The notes beneath the pieces were generated by a model that was given only the letters and a program-made list of their open reading frames with translations, had not been told where the DNA came from and searched no databases. Below, one piece after another: positions 8,965 through 17,124 of a stretch of DNA of 64,000 nt. The stretch spans positions 1,922,001-1,986,000 of the forward strand of contig NZ_CP123229.1 in the NCBI RefSeq assembly GCF_029855125.1, read 5' to 3'. The translations under genes and the position numbers were made by a program. This stretch comes from Methylocapsa sp. D3K7. Lineage in GTDB: Bacteria > Pseudomonadota > Alphaproteobacteria > Rhizobiales > Beijerinckiaceae. Positions within the stretch are counted from its first letter, which is position 1; every line of letters begins with the position of its first letter.

Positions 8965-9192
8965 ATGATCAACATTGACGAAATCCTCGCCGCCGCGATT
9001 CGAACCATATGGCTACAGATCAACGGTCCGTCGACGCCAACTCATCGAATTGAAGTCGAGACTGCCAGGCGCGTCCGCGCAGTTCTCGAACGCGAGGGAT
9101 TTATCATCACTCCGTGCTCAACGCCTGAAGTGTGGCAATCTTCGAATTGTTCGTTTCCGATCGATGAGCTTAACGCATCGAACGATGATTAG
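8965..9192 (+). CDS. Small hypothetical protein
   Basis: 75 residues, MINIDEILAAAIRTIW..., preceded by GGAAGAATCTCG, a usable ribosome-binding site. It is predicted soluble, with a helical start and a segment ETARRVRAVLEREGFIITPC that looks folded. The neighbours are equally small unknown genes. No family recognised. Confidence 0.5.
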   Translation: MINIDEILAAAIRTIWLQINGPSTPTHRIEVETARRVRAVLEREGFIITPCSTPEVWQSSNCSFPIDELNASNDD

Positions 9193-9377
9193 GAAAAATT
9201 GCGCCAAATTCGATCCTGGCATCTCGACTCTTGGTGGCAATGTCGTGACCCGAACTCACGCCGCAGCAGCGTGGAGCTTTTGAGGCGCATTGCATTCCGT
9301 CCGACGATATACCCGTTGGAACCATTGACCGCGCCGGAGATTTCCTCCTGAGAGAAAGTAATGGCCGAATTCATCCG

Positions 9378-9638
9378 ATGGTTTGGAACCCGACGAAAGT
9401 TCAGCTTGAGGTCATCGCCGAAATGACCATGGCCCGCATGCCACTGGATCGCATTGTGAAGGTCCTGGGGATAGCGCCTGCCGATTTCCTGGCATGGCGG
9501 ATCAGAGTAGTAGCTGCGACCGTGGCCGAAGAACTGTCCGTGAGTGAAACGCCTCGGCCAATACAACGGTCACGGGAACAGCGATTGCCGCGTGTGAGAG
9601 CAGAGCAGATCTTCGGAAAGCAAGCCGAAACCGTGTGA
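9378..9638 (+). CDS. Small hypothetical protein, possible helix-turn-helix
   Basis: 86 residues. The first half, from TKVQLEVIAEMTMARMP to IVKVLGIAPADFLAWRIRV, has the spacing of a helix-turn-helix of the kind seen in small DNA-binding and terminase-like proteins; the tail is Arg-rich. This is inferred from pattern only. There is no convincing ribosome-binding site and no informative neighbour. Confidence 0.4.
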   Translation: MVWNPTKVQLEVIAEMTMARMPLDRIVKVLGIAPADFLAWRIRVVAATVAEELSVSETPRPIQRSREQRLPRVRAEQIFGKQAETV

Positions 9639-9673
9639 AAGAGTCTGCCCGGAACGAAGGGTTAGAGCCATCA

Positions 9674-9784
9674 ATGACGAAAGTCGTGTGTATCCTTGCC
9701 TGGATTGTCTGTGGAATTGTGGCCGCCGGCATTTCGAACGCATTCATGGAAGGCAAGGCTCAGAGGATCAAGCATACTTCTTGA
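9674..9784 (+). CDS. 36-residue membrane miniprotein
   Basis: A short frame starting ATG at 9674: a short head, one hydrophobic helix (VVCILAWIVCGIVAAGIS) and a basic tail (EGKAQRIKHTS). It resembles the other single-helix peptides in this window. Support is limited to the helix and the ATG. Confidence 0.35.
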   Translation: MTKVVCILAWIVCGIVAAGISNAFMEGKAQRIKHTS

Positions 9785-10103
9785 TTAAGGGAATTTTGGG
9801 GGGCCAATATTTCTCATCATAGCTTTGCACGATACTAACTTTGCGCGGAATGGCTGGTCGTTCAGCACCCACGAACGTGCCGAGCCCGTGCGGCGCTTCC
9901 CGGGATAAATGAACACTCTGCGCGACACTGCGATGGGAGCCTCCGGAACGCCAGGCATGAATGACGGCGGCTAGGCAGTTCGAGAAAGAGCCGGAGCGTT
10001 TTTTATGATCATTGTCGAGAAACGTATTATCGCTATGTTTGATGGAGCGAACTTTCATCGCTAGGGGGCTCGAGCTGACATTTATATTTCTGACGAGGCC
10101 GGA
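9785..10103. other. Intergenic region with no visible feature
   Basis: About 320 bases without a supported gene, terminator or repeat. A minus-strand frame at 9768-10058 has the composition of a shadow. Confidence 0.3.
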
Positions 10104-10394
10104 ATGGGTATTATAATCGTTGGGGGCGTCCCCCTTGGGATGATGCTCGGACTATATTTCACGTGGCATGTGCTTTTTCCGGCTTGCGGCCTTATAACCC
10201 TTTTGGTTCTGCTCTATCCAGCGGGTGTAGAGCACAGTCTTCTGAGCGGATTTCTTTATGTTTACCTTGTGACCGCGAGCGTCCAAATCGGCTACGTTAT
10301 TGGCTTGTTGGCGCGTTGCCTTAATGGAGACTGCAATCGTTTAGCAGCGGCTGCGATAGCGACGACTCCGCTATTCCTTCAATTTCCCCATTAA
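10104..10394 (+). CDS. Integral membrane protein, hypothetical
   Basis: 96 residues with three hydrophobic segments: GGVPLGMMLGLYFTWHVLF, CGLITLLVLLYPAGV and YVYLVTASVQIGYVIGLLA. It is a small inner-membrane protein of a type common in Hyphomicrobiales without known function. GAGGCCGGA just before the ATG can serve as ribosome-binding site. Confidence 0.6.
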   Translation: MGIIIVGGVPLGMMLGLYFTWHVLFPACGLITLLVLLYPAGVEHSLLSGFLYVYLVTASVQIGYVIGLLARCLNGDCNRLAAAAIATTPLFLQFPH

Positions 10395-10461
10395 TCACTG
10401 TAGCCCACGCAGGTACCTACTGACTTGGCGATAAGGACGAAAGCCAGAATTAGGGCGAGCA

Positions 10462-10935
10462 TCAAAATGGCCGATGAATGCCAAGCAGATCCCTCCGGCC
10501 CCACATCGCCATGATAGCTGCATAGGCCTTTGCTTCGGCCGTGGCTCTGGACATGGGTTCATTCCATAATTCGCAAACTTCCAGAATTTGGGCGACAATT
10601 TGCTCACGTGTCCCCTTGACGCGGAAGGTCAGTGTGCCATCGGAATCAAGCGTGCCGCTGGCCAGGGCGCGGTCGATGATAGAGTCCGCTTGCTTTTGGG
10701 TTATAGGCTCGCCGTCGGGAGCAATTTTTTCCTGCAATTGGGTGCGCAGTTCCGAGCGCAACCAATCCGGCAGACGGGGCCTACCGTCTTGGGAGCCGAT
10801 GCTTTTGCCGGAGAGAACAACGTCGTCGAGGACTTGTGGATCGGAAAACCAAAATCTCAATCGATCCCCCCTCTCGATGCCTCTGTTCGTTGGCGCTGCA
10901 GATGCCGGCTGCGCTGAACTCGTATGAAGAGACAT
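10462..10935 (-). CDS. Conserved hypothetical protein
   Basis: 157 residues, soluble. A Ser/Ala-rich N-terminus is followed by a folded-looking body (RLRFWFSDPQVLDDVVLSG, LPDWLRSELRTQLQEKIAP, ITQKQADSIIDRALASGTL) and a helical end with many Ala and Glu. No catalytic motif is evident. It lies on the same strand as the lipoprotein and the small gene at 11184-11423, and may be the last gene of that short series. Confidence 0.65.
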   Translation of the reverse strand: MSLHTSSAQPASAAPTNRGIERGDRLRFWFSDPQVLDDVVLSGKSIGSQDGRPRLPDWLRSELRTQLQEKIAPDGEPITQKQADSIIDRALASGTLDSDGTLTFRVKGTREQIVAQILEVCELWNEPMSRATAEAKAYAAIMAMWGRRDLLGIHRPF

Positions 10936-10980
10936 AGTTCCAAAATACGCCGGCCACGCGAACTGATAAACACCTCCGTC

Positions 10981-11109
10981 TCATTGCGGGAGCGTAAGAG
11001 GTGCAGACGATTTGCCGGAATTCTTTTGGTCGGATGGCGATTCTTCCGAAGGTATACTGCACGCCCCCAAAGCCAATACCGCGAACAGCAACGCTAACAA
11101 CCGGTGCAT
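10981..11109 (-). CDS. Small lipoprotein
   Basis: 42 residues. The ATG at 11109 follows AAGGAGA. The sequence MHRLLALLFAVLALGACS is a short lipoprotein signal with the lipobox LGAC, so the mature peptide would be about 25 residues (Ser/Pro/Gln-rich) anchored by its Cys. It resembles the entericidin-like and other tiny lipoproteins of alphaproteobacteria; the exact role is unknown. Confidence 0.65.
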   Translation of the reverse strand: MHRLLALLFAVLALGACSIPSEESPSDQKNSGKSSAPLTLPQ

Positions 11110-11183
11110 GATTATCTCCTTTTGTCGGCGAGCGAACCGACACGCCAGCATAAGCGACGGACGGCATCCCGGCTCGGATGAAT

Positions 11184-11423
11184 TCAATCAATTGCGTGAG
11201 CCCGATGGGCCACCGTGACGGCGAAAGCGCGAGCACTGCCGGAAAAGAACTCTGGCGTATGGGCAGCGCCTTCTTTGGCAACAACCTCGACCGAGTCAGA
11301 TAAGACTTTCTTGCCATGCGCATTCGTGATTACAAAAAACTTGAAGCGGTGACCCTCTGCCGCGTGGCACACCACAATTTCATTGTGGGCTCGTGAGAGC
11401 ACCTCGAATGTGTGAGCTGACAT
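11184..11423 (-). CDS. Small conserved hypothetical protein
   Basis: 79 residues from the ATG at 11423 (MSAHTFEVLSRAHNE), preceded by GAGGCG. It is compact, soluble and His-rich (VVCHAAEGHRFKFFVITNAHG), with no signal peptide. The function is not recognised. The upstream ATG at 11441 adds only six residues. Confidence 0.6.
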   Translation of the reverse strand: MSAHTFEVLSRAHNEIVVCHAAEGHRFKFFVITNAHGKKVLSDSVEVVAKEGAAHTPEFFSGSARAFAVTVAHRAHAID

Positions 11424-12077
11424 AGTCGCCTCATAAAACAAGAGAGGCCGTCTTTAGGGCTCCCTCAACTCCGGCCGGTCTAGTTTAGCGGTAAGAACCG
11501 CAGCCCCCGGCAGTTCCAACCTCTTACTGAATGGCAGAGAAGGGTCATGGTGAGAAGAACTCGCAGCTAGCATATCTCATCAGGATCGCCTCAAAAAGCG
11601 GAATTCCGTAATGTTCATAATCAGGTCTGGGTCGCGCCAAAAGCCGGATACACGTGGCATCGAATCAAACCAATAATGACAGAGCAACGCGGCTCTCGGC
11701 CCGGGCGGCGACTTCCTTGGGTACTCAGTTCGCGCTCAGGAGGCCGATCTTCGTGTTGGCCTGACTAAGGCGCTGTGCGAATTTCGAGCATAATGTTTCT
11801 GCTCGTACCCCAATGACGGACATGTTGTCCAGATGACATCGGCATGGTGCTGGAAGATAGAACATTTCTCCGGCTGGACAGCATGACGTTTCAAAATGCC
11901 TGGCATACCGGACGCAGTATGATGACGCGCCTCAAATGGCCGCACATCCAATCCCAGACCCCGGCCATTCGCCATTTACAATTTTAGGCTAATACCTTTC
12001 CAAATTTGCTGATTTGCCTCATTTAATCCGTGCAAAAGGAAGCCCAAGAATCATTACCAAATGGGACGAGCCACATC
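11424..12077. other. Intergenic region containing repeat copy 2
   Basis: Besides the 64-bp repeat at 11544-11607, I see no supported gene here. A 79-codon minus frame at 11736-11975 has no recognisable motif. Confidence 0.3.
11544..11607. repeat. Copy 2 of a 64-bp dispersed repeat
   Basis: Matches 3091-3154 at 55 of 64 positions. In this copy the frame that encodes the extended kup N-terminus is interrupted by TGA, and no kup-like sequence follows, so only this short block was duplicated. Confidence 0.7.
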
Positions 12078-12566
12078 ATGGTTAGGCTAAGCATAGTCGT
12101 AGCAATTGGTGTTCTCTCCGCGATAGGGCTGTCCCCTACAGTGGCTAGTTCCGAACCAACCGGACACAGGCATGAAATAGAGATTTTCTCTGCTGGGGAG
12201 CCTGGCGATCCCGAAAAGCCCTCGCGCGTAATCAAAGTGACCATGCAAGAGAGTGACGGCAAAATGCTCTTCGTCCCCGACCACGTCGAAGTGCGCAAGG
12301 GAGAGCAAATCAAATTTGAACTCTACAATAGTGGAGAGTTCGACCACGAATTTGTGCTTGCGACGACCCAAGAGAACCAGAAACATGCGGAAGCGATGAA
12401 AATGAACCCACAGATGGAGCATGACGATCCAAATGCGACGCGTATAGCGCCGAAGAAAAGGGACGAGATTGTCTGGAACTTCACAAAGTTAGGCGAGTTC
12501 GAGTTCGCTTGTCTGATTCCGGGTCATCGCGATGCCGGTATGTTCGGCACTGTGAGGGTTAAGTAG
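12078..12566 (+). CDS. Cupredoxin-like copper-binding periplasmic protein
   Basis: 162 residues from the ATG at 12078. A signal peptide (MVRLSIVVAIGVLSAIGLSP) precedes a cupredoxin fold. Likely type-1 copper ligands are visible: a His in FDHEFVL, then Cys, His and Met in ACLIPGHRDAGMFGTV. A Met/His-rich insert, KHAEAMKMNPQMEHDD, is typical of copper-handling cupredoxins. It probably binds or carries copper in the periplasm. No copper ATPase or CopC is adjacent, and the IS element begins 82 bases past its TAG stop. Confidence 0.85.
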   Translation: MVRLSIVVAIGVLSAIGLSPTVASSEPTGHRHEIEIFSAGEPGDPEKPSRVIKVTMQESDGKMLFVPDHVEVRKGEQIKFELYNSGEFDHEFVLATTQENQKHAEAMKMNPQMEHDDPNATRIAPKKRDEIVWNFTKLGEFEFACLIPGHRDAGMFGTVRVK

Positions 12567-12639
12567 CTGAATAAAATTTGGGAGCAGGGTCAATGAAATT
12601 GTCCCTTGATCGACGTTAATGCCATCTCAAAAATTCCAA

Positions 12640-12647
12640 GGACGAAC
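12640..12647. repeat. Left target-site duplication of the IS element
   Basis: GGACGAAC directly abuts the left terminal repeat and recurs exactly at 14159-14166 after the right one. Confidence 0.7.
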
Positions 12648-12732
12648 TGTCCGGCGTCAGCACCTGTGAGACAGATTTAGCGGGTTGAATAACGGAGGAT
12701 TTCTGGCTCATCGTAACCATCGAGGAGTGGAG

Positions 12733-13107
12733 ATGAGCCAGAAATCCGGAACTGCCAAGTCGTCCTCCGAGCGGATCGTGAAGGACATTCGCCGAGCAAC
12801 GCGCAAGCAATATTCGGCGGAGGAGAAGATCCGCATCGTGCTGGACGGCCTGCGCGGCGAGCATAGCATCGCGGAACTCTGCCGGCGCGAGGGCATCGCC
12901 GAGAGCCTGTATTACACCTGGTCGAAGGAGTTCCTGGAGGCTGGCAAGCGGCGCTTGGCGGGCGACACGGCGCGTGCGGCGACCAGCGGCGAGGTCAAGG
13001 ACCTGCGCCGGGAAGCTCAGGCACTGAAGGAGGTCGTCGCCGAGCAGGCGCTGGAATTGCGCCTGCTCAAAAAAAGCATGATCGCGGATGGGGAAAGCGA
13101 GGAATGA
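12733..13107 (+). CDS. IS3-family transposase OrfA
   Basis: 124 residues from the ATG at 12733 behind GAGGAGTGGAG. The N-terminal helix-turn-helix (KQYSAEEKIRIVLDGLRGE, then IAELCRREGIAESLYYTWS) recognises the IS ends. A leucine-rich coiled coil near the C-terminus (VKDLRREAQALKEVVAEQAL) is the usual dimerisation segment. The stop overlaps the orfB start as ATGA (13104-13107), so OrfB may be made by coupling or by frameshifting. Confidence 0.93.
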   Translation: MSQKSGTAKSSSERIVKDIRRATRKQYSAEEKIRIVLDGLRGEHSIAELCRREGIAESLYYTWSKEFLEAGKRRLAGDTARAATSGEVKDLRREAQALKEVVAEQALELRLLKKSMIADGESEE

Positions 13108-14084
13108 GATATCCGGCTTCCGAGAAACTGGAGATCATCCGGCTGGTCGAGCAATCCCATCTGCCGGCGCGCCGGACGCTGGAGAAACTCGGCGTCTCTC
13201 GCGCCACCTTTTATCGATGGTGCGACCTTTGCCAGACTGGCGGGCCAGAGGCCCTGGAAGACCGATCTCCCAGGCCCGACCGCGTCTGGAACCGAATTCC
13301 TGACAATGTGCGGGGCCAGATCGTGCAACTGGCCCTGGACGAGCCGGAGCTGTCGCCACGGGAACTGGCGACACGCTTCACCGACACAAAAAGCTATTTT
13401 GTTTCGGAAGCTTCGGTTTATCGCCTGCTGAAGGAGCACGACCTAATCGCCAGTCCCGCCTACATCGTCATGAAGGCCGCCGATGAGTTCAAGGACAAGA
13501 CGACGGCGCCCAACCAGCTCTGGCAGACCGACTTCACTTATCTCAAGGTGATTGGTTGGGGTTGGTTCTACCTCAGCACGATATTGGACGACTTCTCGCG
13601 CTACATCATCGCCTGGAAGCTCTGTACGACGATGAAGGTCGGGGACGTCACGGAAACACTCGACCTGGCGTTGCAAGCCGCGGGGCTTGATCACGCCAAG
13701 GTCGTCCATCGTCCGCGATTGCTCTCGGACAATGGCCCTTCCTACATCTCGGCCAATCTGGCCGAATGGCTGGACAAACGCAACATGGATCACGTGCGCG
13801 GCGCGCCCTGCCACCCGCAAACACAGGGCAAAATCGAGCGCTGGCATCAGACGCTCAAGAATCGCGTCTTGCTTGAGAACTATTATCTGCCCGGCGACCT
13901 GGAAGCCAGGATCGACACCTTCGTCGATCACTACAATCATCGCCGCTATCACGAGAGCCTGGACAATCTCACGCCGGCTGACGTCTACTTCGGCCGAGGA
14001 CAAACCATTCTGCTGCAACGAGAAAGGATCAAACGAGCCACCATCCAAAATCGTCGCTTGCAACACCAATTGAACGCCGCATAA
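13104..14084 (+). CDS. IS3-family transposase OrfB (DDE integrase core)
   Basis: 326 residues. An HTH_21-type N-terminus (VSEASVYRLLKEHDLIASP) is followed by the rve catalytic core. The DDE residues are visible: Asp in WQTDFTYLKV, Asp in LLSDNGPSYIS and Glu in TQGKIERWHQTLK. The C-terminus, YNHRRYHESLDNLTPADVYFG, is standard. No lesion is seen, so the element may be active. A short fragment of a related orfB lies at 40590-40687. Confidence 0.95.
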   Translation: MRYPASEKLEIIRLVEQSHLPARRTLEKLGVSRATFYRWCDLCQTGGPEALEDRSPRPDRVWNRIPDNVRGQIVQLALDEPELSPRELATRFTDTKSYFVSEASVYRLLKEHDLIASPAYIVMKAADEFKDKTTAPNQLWQTDFTYLKVIGWGWFYLSTILDDFSRYIIAWKLCTTMKVGDVTETLDLALQAAGLDHAKVVHRPRLLSDNGPSYISANLAEWLDKRNMDHVRGAPCHPQTQGKIERWHQTLKNRVLLENYYLPGDLEARIDTFVDHYNHRRYHESLDNLTPADVYFGRGQTILLQRERIKRATIQNRRLQHQLNAA

Positions 14085-14158
14085 AATCAAACATCAGATG
14101 AGCCGCGTCCTCCATTAAATCACGCCGCCATCTGTCTCAAATTATCTGACGACGGACA

Positions 14159-14166
14159 GGACGAAC
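14159..14166. repeat. Right target-site duplication of the IS element
   Basis: GGACGAAC, identical to 12640-12647, directly after the right terminal repeat and 4 bases before the GTG of the next gene. Confidence 0.7.
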
Positions 14167-14169
14167 GAC

Positions 14170-14511
14170 GTGAGGCGCATTTTTCTCGCAGTATATGGAA
14201 TTGCGATCTTTTCATCGCCGTCAATCGCAGATAGCCCCTATGAAAATGCGGCAAAGTTGGACATGGAACATCTGGCGTCTAGCATACTTGCTGCTAGCGT
14301 TTGCAAGGGCGTACGATTTAACGGAGATGCCCTCGTCACGAGCCTCACGGCTGCGTTCGTTTTACTAGGCCGGAAACACACCGAAGATGCCTTCTTTTCG
14401 GCCATGAGCGCGAACATCGATGAGATGTCTGCTAAAGGCAAGGAAGCTTGGTGTGCGGCAACTATCAAGGCTGCAAAAGAACGAAACTCCGAGATGCTTA
14501 CCGAAGACTGA
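14170..14511 (+). CDS. Exported hypothetical protein downstream of the IS element
   Basis: 113 residues starting at GTG (MRRIFLAVYGIAIFSSPSIA), with a signal peptide cleaved near SIADS. The mature part has two Cys and is helical and soluble, so it is probably periplasmic. The GGAC of the target duplication lies about 8-11 bases before the GTG and serves as ribosome-binding site. The IS separated the gene from its original promoter, so present expression depends on the IS end or read-through. Family not recognised. Confidence 0.65.
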   Translation: MRRIFLAVYGIAIFSSPSIADSPYENAAKLDMEHLASSILAASVCKGVRFNGDALVTSLTAAFVLLGRKHTEDAFFSAMSANIDEMSAKGKEAWCAATIKAAKERNSEMLTED

Positions 14512-14697
14512 TGCCGAACCCGATTGTCATCTCGTGCCAGTCGATCGACGTGTGTTCTCTGTTCCGACGTCACGGGTCTAAGCAATCGAGCTTAAACGGA
14601 GCGTGAAACCACCAACCGGAAAGCAATGCCACCGCACCAAACCGTGCTATGGCTATCTCTCCAGGACGATTCTACTTCGTGGCGCGAGGCATTAACC

Positions 14698-15120
14698 ATG
14701 ACTGGCGATACAAAGCTTCGGACCCTGAAAGACCAGCTTGAATCCGAAACCGCCGACTTGGAGCGGAGCGCCGCTGAAGACTCGGAGCGGTACAACGGTG
14801 GCGACTGGTGGCAATTGACCGATGAGGAGGAATCCATTTTCGAAATCGACCGGGAGCGGTTCCAGCGTATGATGACTGTCTGGTCATGCTACGAGGCTTT
14901 CAAGAATATTGCCTTCAGCCTGTCATGGGATGAAGGCCTACTCGAACAGGCCGAGCGGCAGCATCCCGAATGGTGCAATGCGGGCATATCCGGGAACGAA
15001 TTTTCTGACTTCGCTAAGGCATTCGGCGGACTGACCCACCGGGAAGCCCATGCGTTCTATGCCAAGCATGATTCCTGGTGCATCCGCGCTGGCATAAGCC
15101 AATATCCCGACGGGTCATAA
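14698..15120 (+). CDS. Hypothetical acidic protein
   Basis: About 140 residues from the ATG at 14698 (MTGDTKLRTLKDQLES); the frame opens to 14626. It starts with a coiled-coil-like acidic segment (ETADLERSAAEDSERY), followed by a Trp-rich body (DWWQLTDEEESIFEIDRE, ending KHDSWCIRAGISQYP). It is soluble, with no signal or catalytic motif that I recognise. Confidence 0.55.
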   Translation: MTGDTKLRTLKDQLESETADLERSAAEDSERYNGGDWWQLTDEEESIFEIDRERFQRMMTVWSCYEAFKNIAFSLSWDEGLLEQAERQHPEWCNAGISGNEFSDFAKAFGGLTHREAHAFYAKHDSWCIRAGISQYPDGS

Positions 15121-15296
15121 CTGGTGCAAATCTGCGCCCCGGGGTCCAAAGATTGCCCCGGCCGCCAATCGCGGACGCTGCATTTTAAGGCTCACGTCTG
15201 CGAATGGCTGACGAATAACACGCTCTGTTTTGCGCGTGATTATTGCACGGAGAAACCAACGTTTTCAATTGGAGAATTTGTAGTGCAGATCCCATG

Positions 15297-15602
15297 TTAT
15301 CCCGCGAAATCCGCAACCTCAAACTCCGGACGAATTTCAATGTCCGAATCCACTAGCATGGGATTCGGGCACCGCTTCAGCCATTCGACGGCTTCGTCCA
15401 TCGACTTGACCTCCCAAAGCCAATAACCGGCGATTTGCTCCTCCGTCGGTGGGGCTGGATATAGTGGCGGATATTGCAGGAGATTTTCGGGGTCGTCGCC
15501 GGGGTCTTCGATCGTGGCTTCGTCGGGGCCGAGTTCAAGATGTTGACGCTCCCGTCTTGCCGACAGAGACTTGAACCTGGTTGATCGCCCTTCCGTCGCC
15601 AT
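15297..15602 (-). CDS. YCII/DGPF-type protein, apparently truncated
   Basis: The C-terminal half, EEQIAGYWLWEVKSMDEAVE through CPNPMLVDSDIEIRPEF, matches the YCII-related (DGPF) ferredoxin-like fold in its usual order. The expected N-terminal part, with a first beta-alpha unit and the DGPF strand, is missing and replaced by an Arg/Ser-rich and then Asp/Pro-rich stretch. I take this as a truncated or recombined copy whose product may not fold. Such genes often lie next to ECF sigma factors; none is seen here. Confidence 0.5.
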   Translation of the reverse strand: MATEGRSTRFKSLSARRERQHLELGPDEATIEDPGDDPENLLQYPPLYPAPPTEEQIAGYWLWEVKSMDEAVEWLKRCPNPMLVDSDIEIRPEFEVADFAG

Positions 15603-15739
15603 CCCTGGTGAAGAAAGGGCTCGGAGGCAATTCACCCAACTTCAGGTGTCGTGACGAAATGCCGATCAACAATCTACGCCGCCGGACGGATGTCCGCTTC
15701 CAAGGACCAAATCAAAGGCCCGGTAATGACGCATTTCTG

Positions 15740-16231
15740 ATGAGGATGATCAGATTTCTCAAAGCTATTGCACTTGCTGGGCTACTGTCTCTGACGCCAG
15801 CTCACGCGGATTCTGCCCTGAGTTTATTAGCCGATTTGGCCGGTCATTGGGCTGGTGGTGGCACAGTCACGATGGCCAATGGCTTGAAAGAGCGTCTCCA
15901 CTGTCGGGCAACTTATGCGGTTAATTTCCTGGCACTTTCGGTGCGACAATCATTGCGTTGCGCAAGTAATAGTTCCACCGTTAATCTCACGGCTAACCTC
16001 GAAGGCTCTTTGGATGGGTCTGTAGCAGGGTCGTGGCAAGAGTCTTCCCATGGCAAAGCGGGCTCATTGTCGGGTCAGGTAAGGGGTTCTCGTATTAGCA
16101 TGACGGCGATAGGCCCCGGTGTGTCGGCTCGCATGGCTATTCAAACGCAAGGGCGGACACAGTCAATATCTATCCGATTCCAAGGTGTTTCCAATCTCAC
16201 GGCCGTGACGTTGGCTTTGCATAAAGGTTGA
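15740..16231 (+). CDS. Exported hypothetical protein
   Basis: About 163 residues from the ATG at 15740 (MRMIRFLKAIALAGLLSL), with a signal peptide cleaved after AHA. The mature protein is Ser/Gly/Thr-rich with alternating hydrophobic residues (LSVRQSLRCASNSSTVNLT, GSVAGSWQESSHGKAGSL), consistent with a beta-sandwich or barrel in the periplasm. The ATG at 15746 is equally possible. The upstream extension to 15581 is not credible. Function unknown. Confidence 0.6.
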   Translation: MRMIRFLKAIALAGLLSLTPAHADSALSLLADLAGHWAGGGTVTMANGLKERLHCRATYAVNFLALSVRQSLRCASNSSTVNLTANLEGSLDGSVAGSWQESSHGKAGSLSGQVRGSRISMTAIGPGVSARMAIQTQGRTQSISIRFQGVSNLTAVTLALHKG

Positions 16232-16834
16232 GTGAAGAAGTTCAAGCCGGGCGAATTGCAGTTTCTCAATTTGCTCAGGCTCTGCTTGATCGTCTGAAGG
16301 AATTGCTGAAGACGTTGGCGGATAAGAAGCAGGTTCGGCAGGCGAACGTGAAACAATCGCGGATCAATCAGGGGCAACGCTGACCTGTTTCCTCGGCTTT
16401 GACACGTTAACGGTTATTGCGTGTCAATAGTGGCGGCCAGCCCTCAACTGCCGTGAGCAAAATCAATCGCTTGCAAAAGTTCGAATCTTTCCGTTCTAGC
16501 CAGGCAGTCCAGTCTTGCTGGTGTCATTTCCGGGTGAAGGCGATTCGCCGACATTTTCCTCGGTTAGGCTGGCGGGCGCCGGTCTTTGCTTGCTATATTC
16601 CAATTCGTTGCGGCGTGGAAAAGACTGGTTCAATTTCTCACGGAGACCGGTTCTGGTGGCGCCCATCGGGGTGCCGGTTTAAGCCCATATCCGGATCCTT
16701 GCCCCAATCACGTTATCGCGCTTGACGGCGCAGTCAACGTCACGGGTTTTGGGATCAAGCCGCGCTCTTCGCATCACCTCTTGGTCACCCTCGATTCTTG
16801 TGCAGCGCTTGGCCGCTGACGATGTCGGCGGTCG
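16232..16834. other. Intergenic region with an IS-end-like repeat
   Basis: A 52-codon frame at 16228-16383 reads as a Lys/Gln-rich helix (AQALLDRLKELLKTLADKKQ) but lacks a good start. The repeat at 16395-16471 follows. The remainder (16472-16834) holds nothing I can identify. Confidence 0.3.
16395..16471 (+). repeat. Dispersed IS-end-like repeat, copy A
   Basis: Begins GGCTTTGACACGTTAACGG and contains TTGACA and TGTCAA as inverted halves. The 77-bp block matches 55060-55137 at most positions and shares its first 18-36 bases with six further sites in the window, including both ends of the IS6-like remnant at 26367-27166. Confidence 0.7.
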
Positions 16835-17047
16835 TTACGCCGGAGCTGCGCTATAGGTCGTCATGGCGCGCATGATCGCGAAGGCGATGCGCGCCATTTT
16901 ATTGGCCAGCGCGATGGCGACAGGCTTGAAGGGCTTGGTCTGCATGAGCTTCTTCGCCCAGGACCGCAGCGCTCTTCGTGTGGCTTGCGATGATGATTTT
17001 CGTGAAAGGACACGAATTGGCGTAATCGGGTGCTCATGCGATTTCAA
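16835..17047 (-). pseudogene. IS110-family transposase, C-terminal fragment
   Basis: The end of this frame, KPFKPVAIALANKMARIAFA, is the conserved C-terminus of IS110/IS116/IS902-type transposases. The catalytic DEDD domain and the central region are absent, so only a remnant is left. It lies directly beside the broken transposase at 17125-18191. Confidence 0.65.
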
Positions 17048-17124
17048 GACGCTCGCGCGCCGTGACCTTCATCGATGCCTTGCCGCGCAACAGGAATGGG
17101 AAGTTGGTCGGGACGTCTTAGCAG

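Larger units (their letters stand above)
12648..14158 (+). mobile_element. Complete IS3-family insertion sequence, 1511 bp
   Basis: The element carries orfA and orfB in the usual IS3 arrangement. Its ends begin TGTCC...GGACA and form a long imperfect inverted repeat: TGTCCGGCGTCAG on the left and TGTCCGTCGTCAG on the right (reverse complement), then TGAGACAGAT on both. The flanking 8 bp GGACGAAC is directly repeated. IS3 elements usually duplicate 3-5 bp, so part of the 8-bp match could be chance. It inserted just before the GTG of the exported protein at 14170, leaving GGA as ribosome-binding site but replacing the original upstream region. It appears intact. Confidence 0.9.

Noticed and set aside
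11736-11975. 79-codon minus frame as a gene
   Set aside because: No ribosome-binding site, no family-like motif and no partner; described as intergenic.
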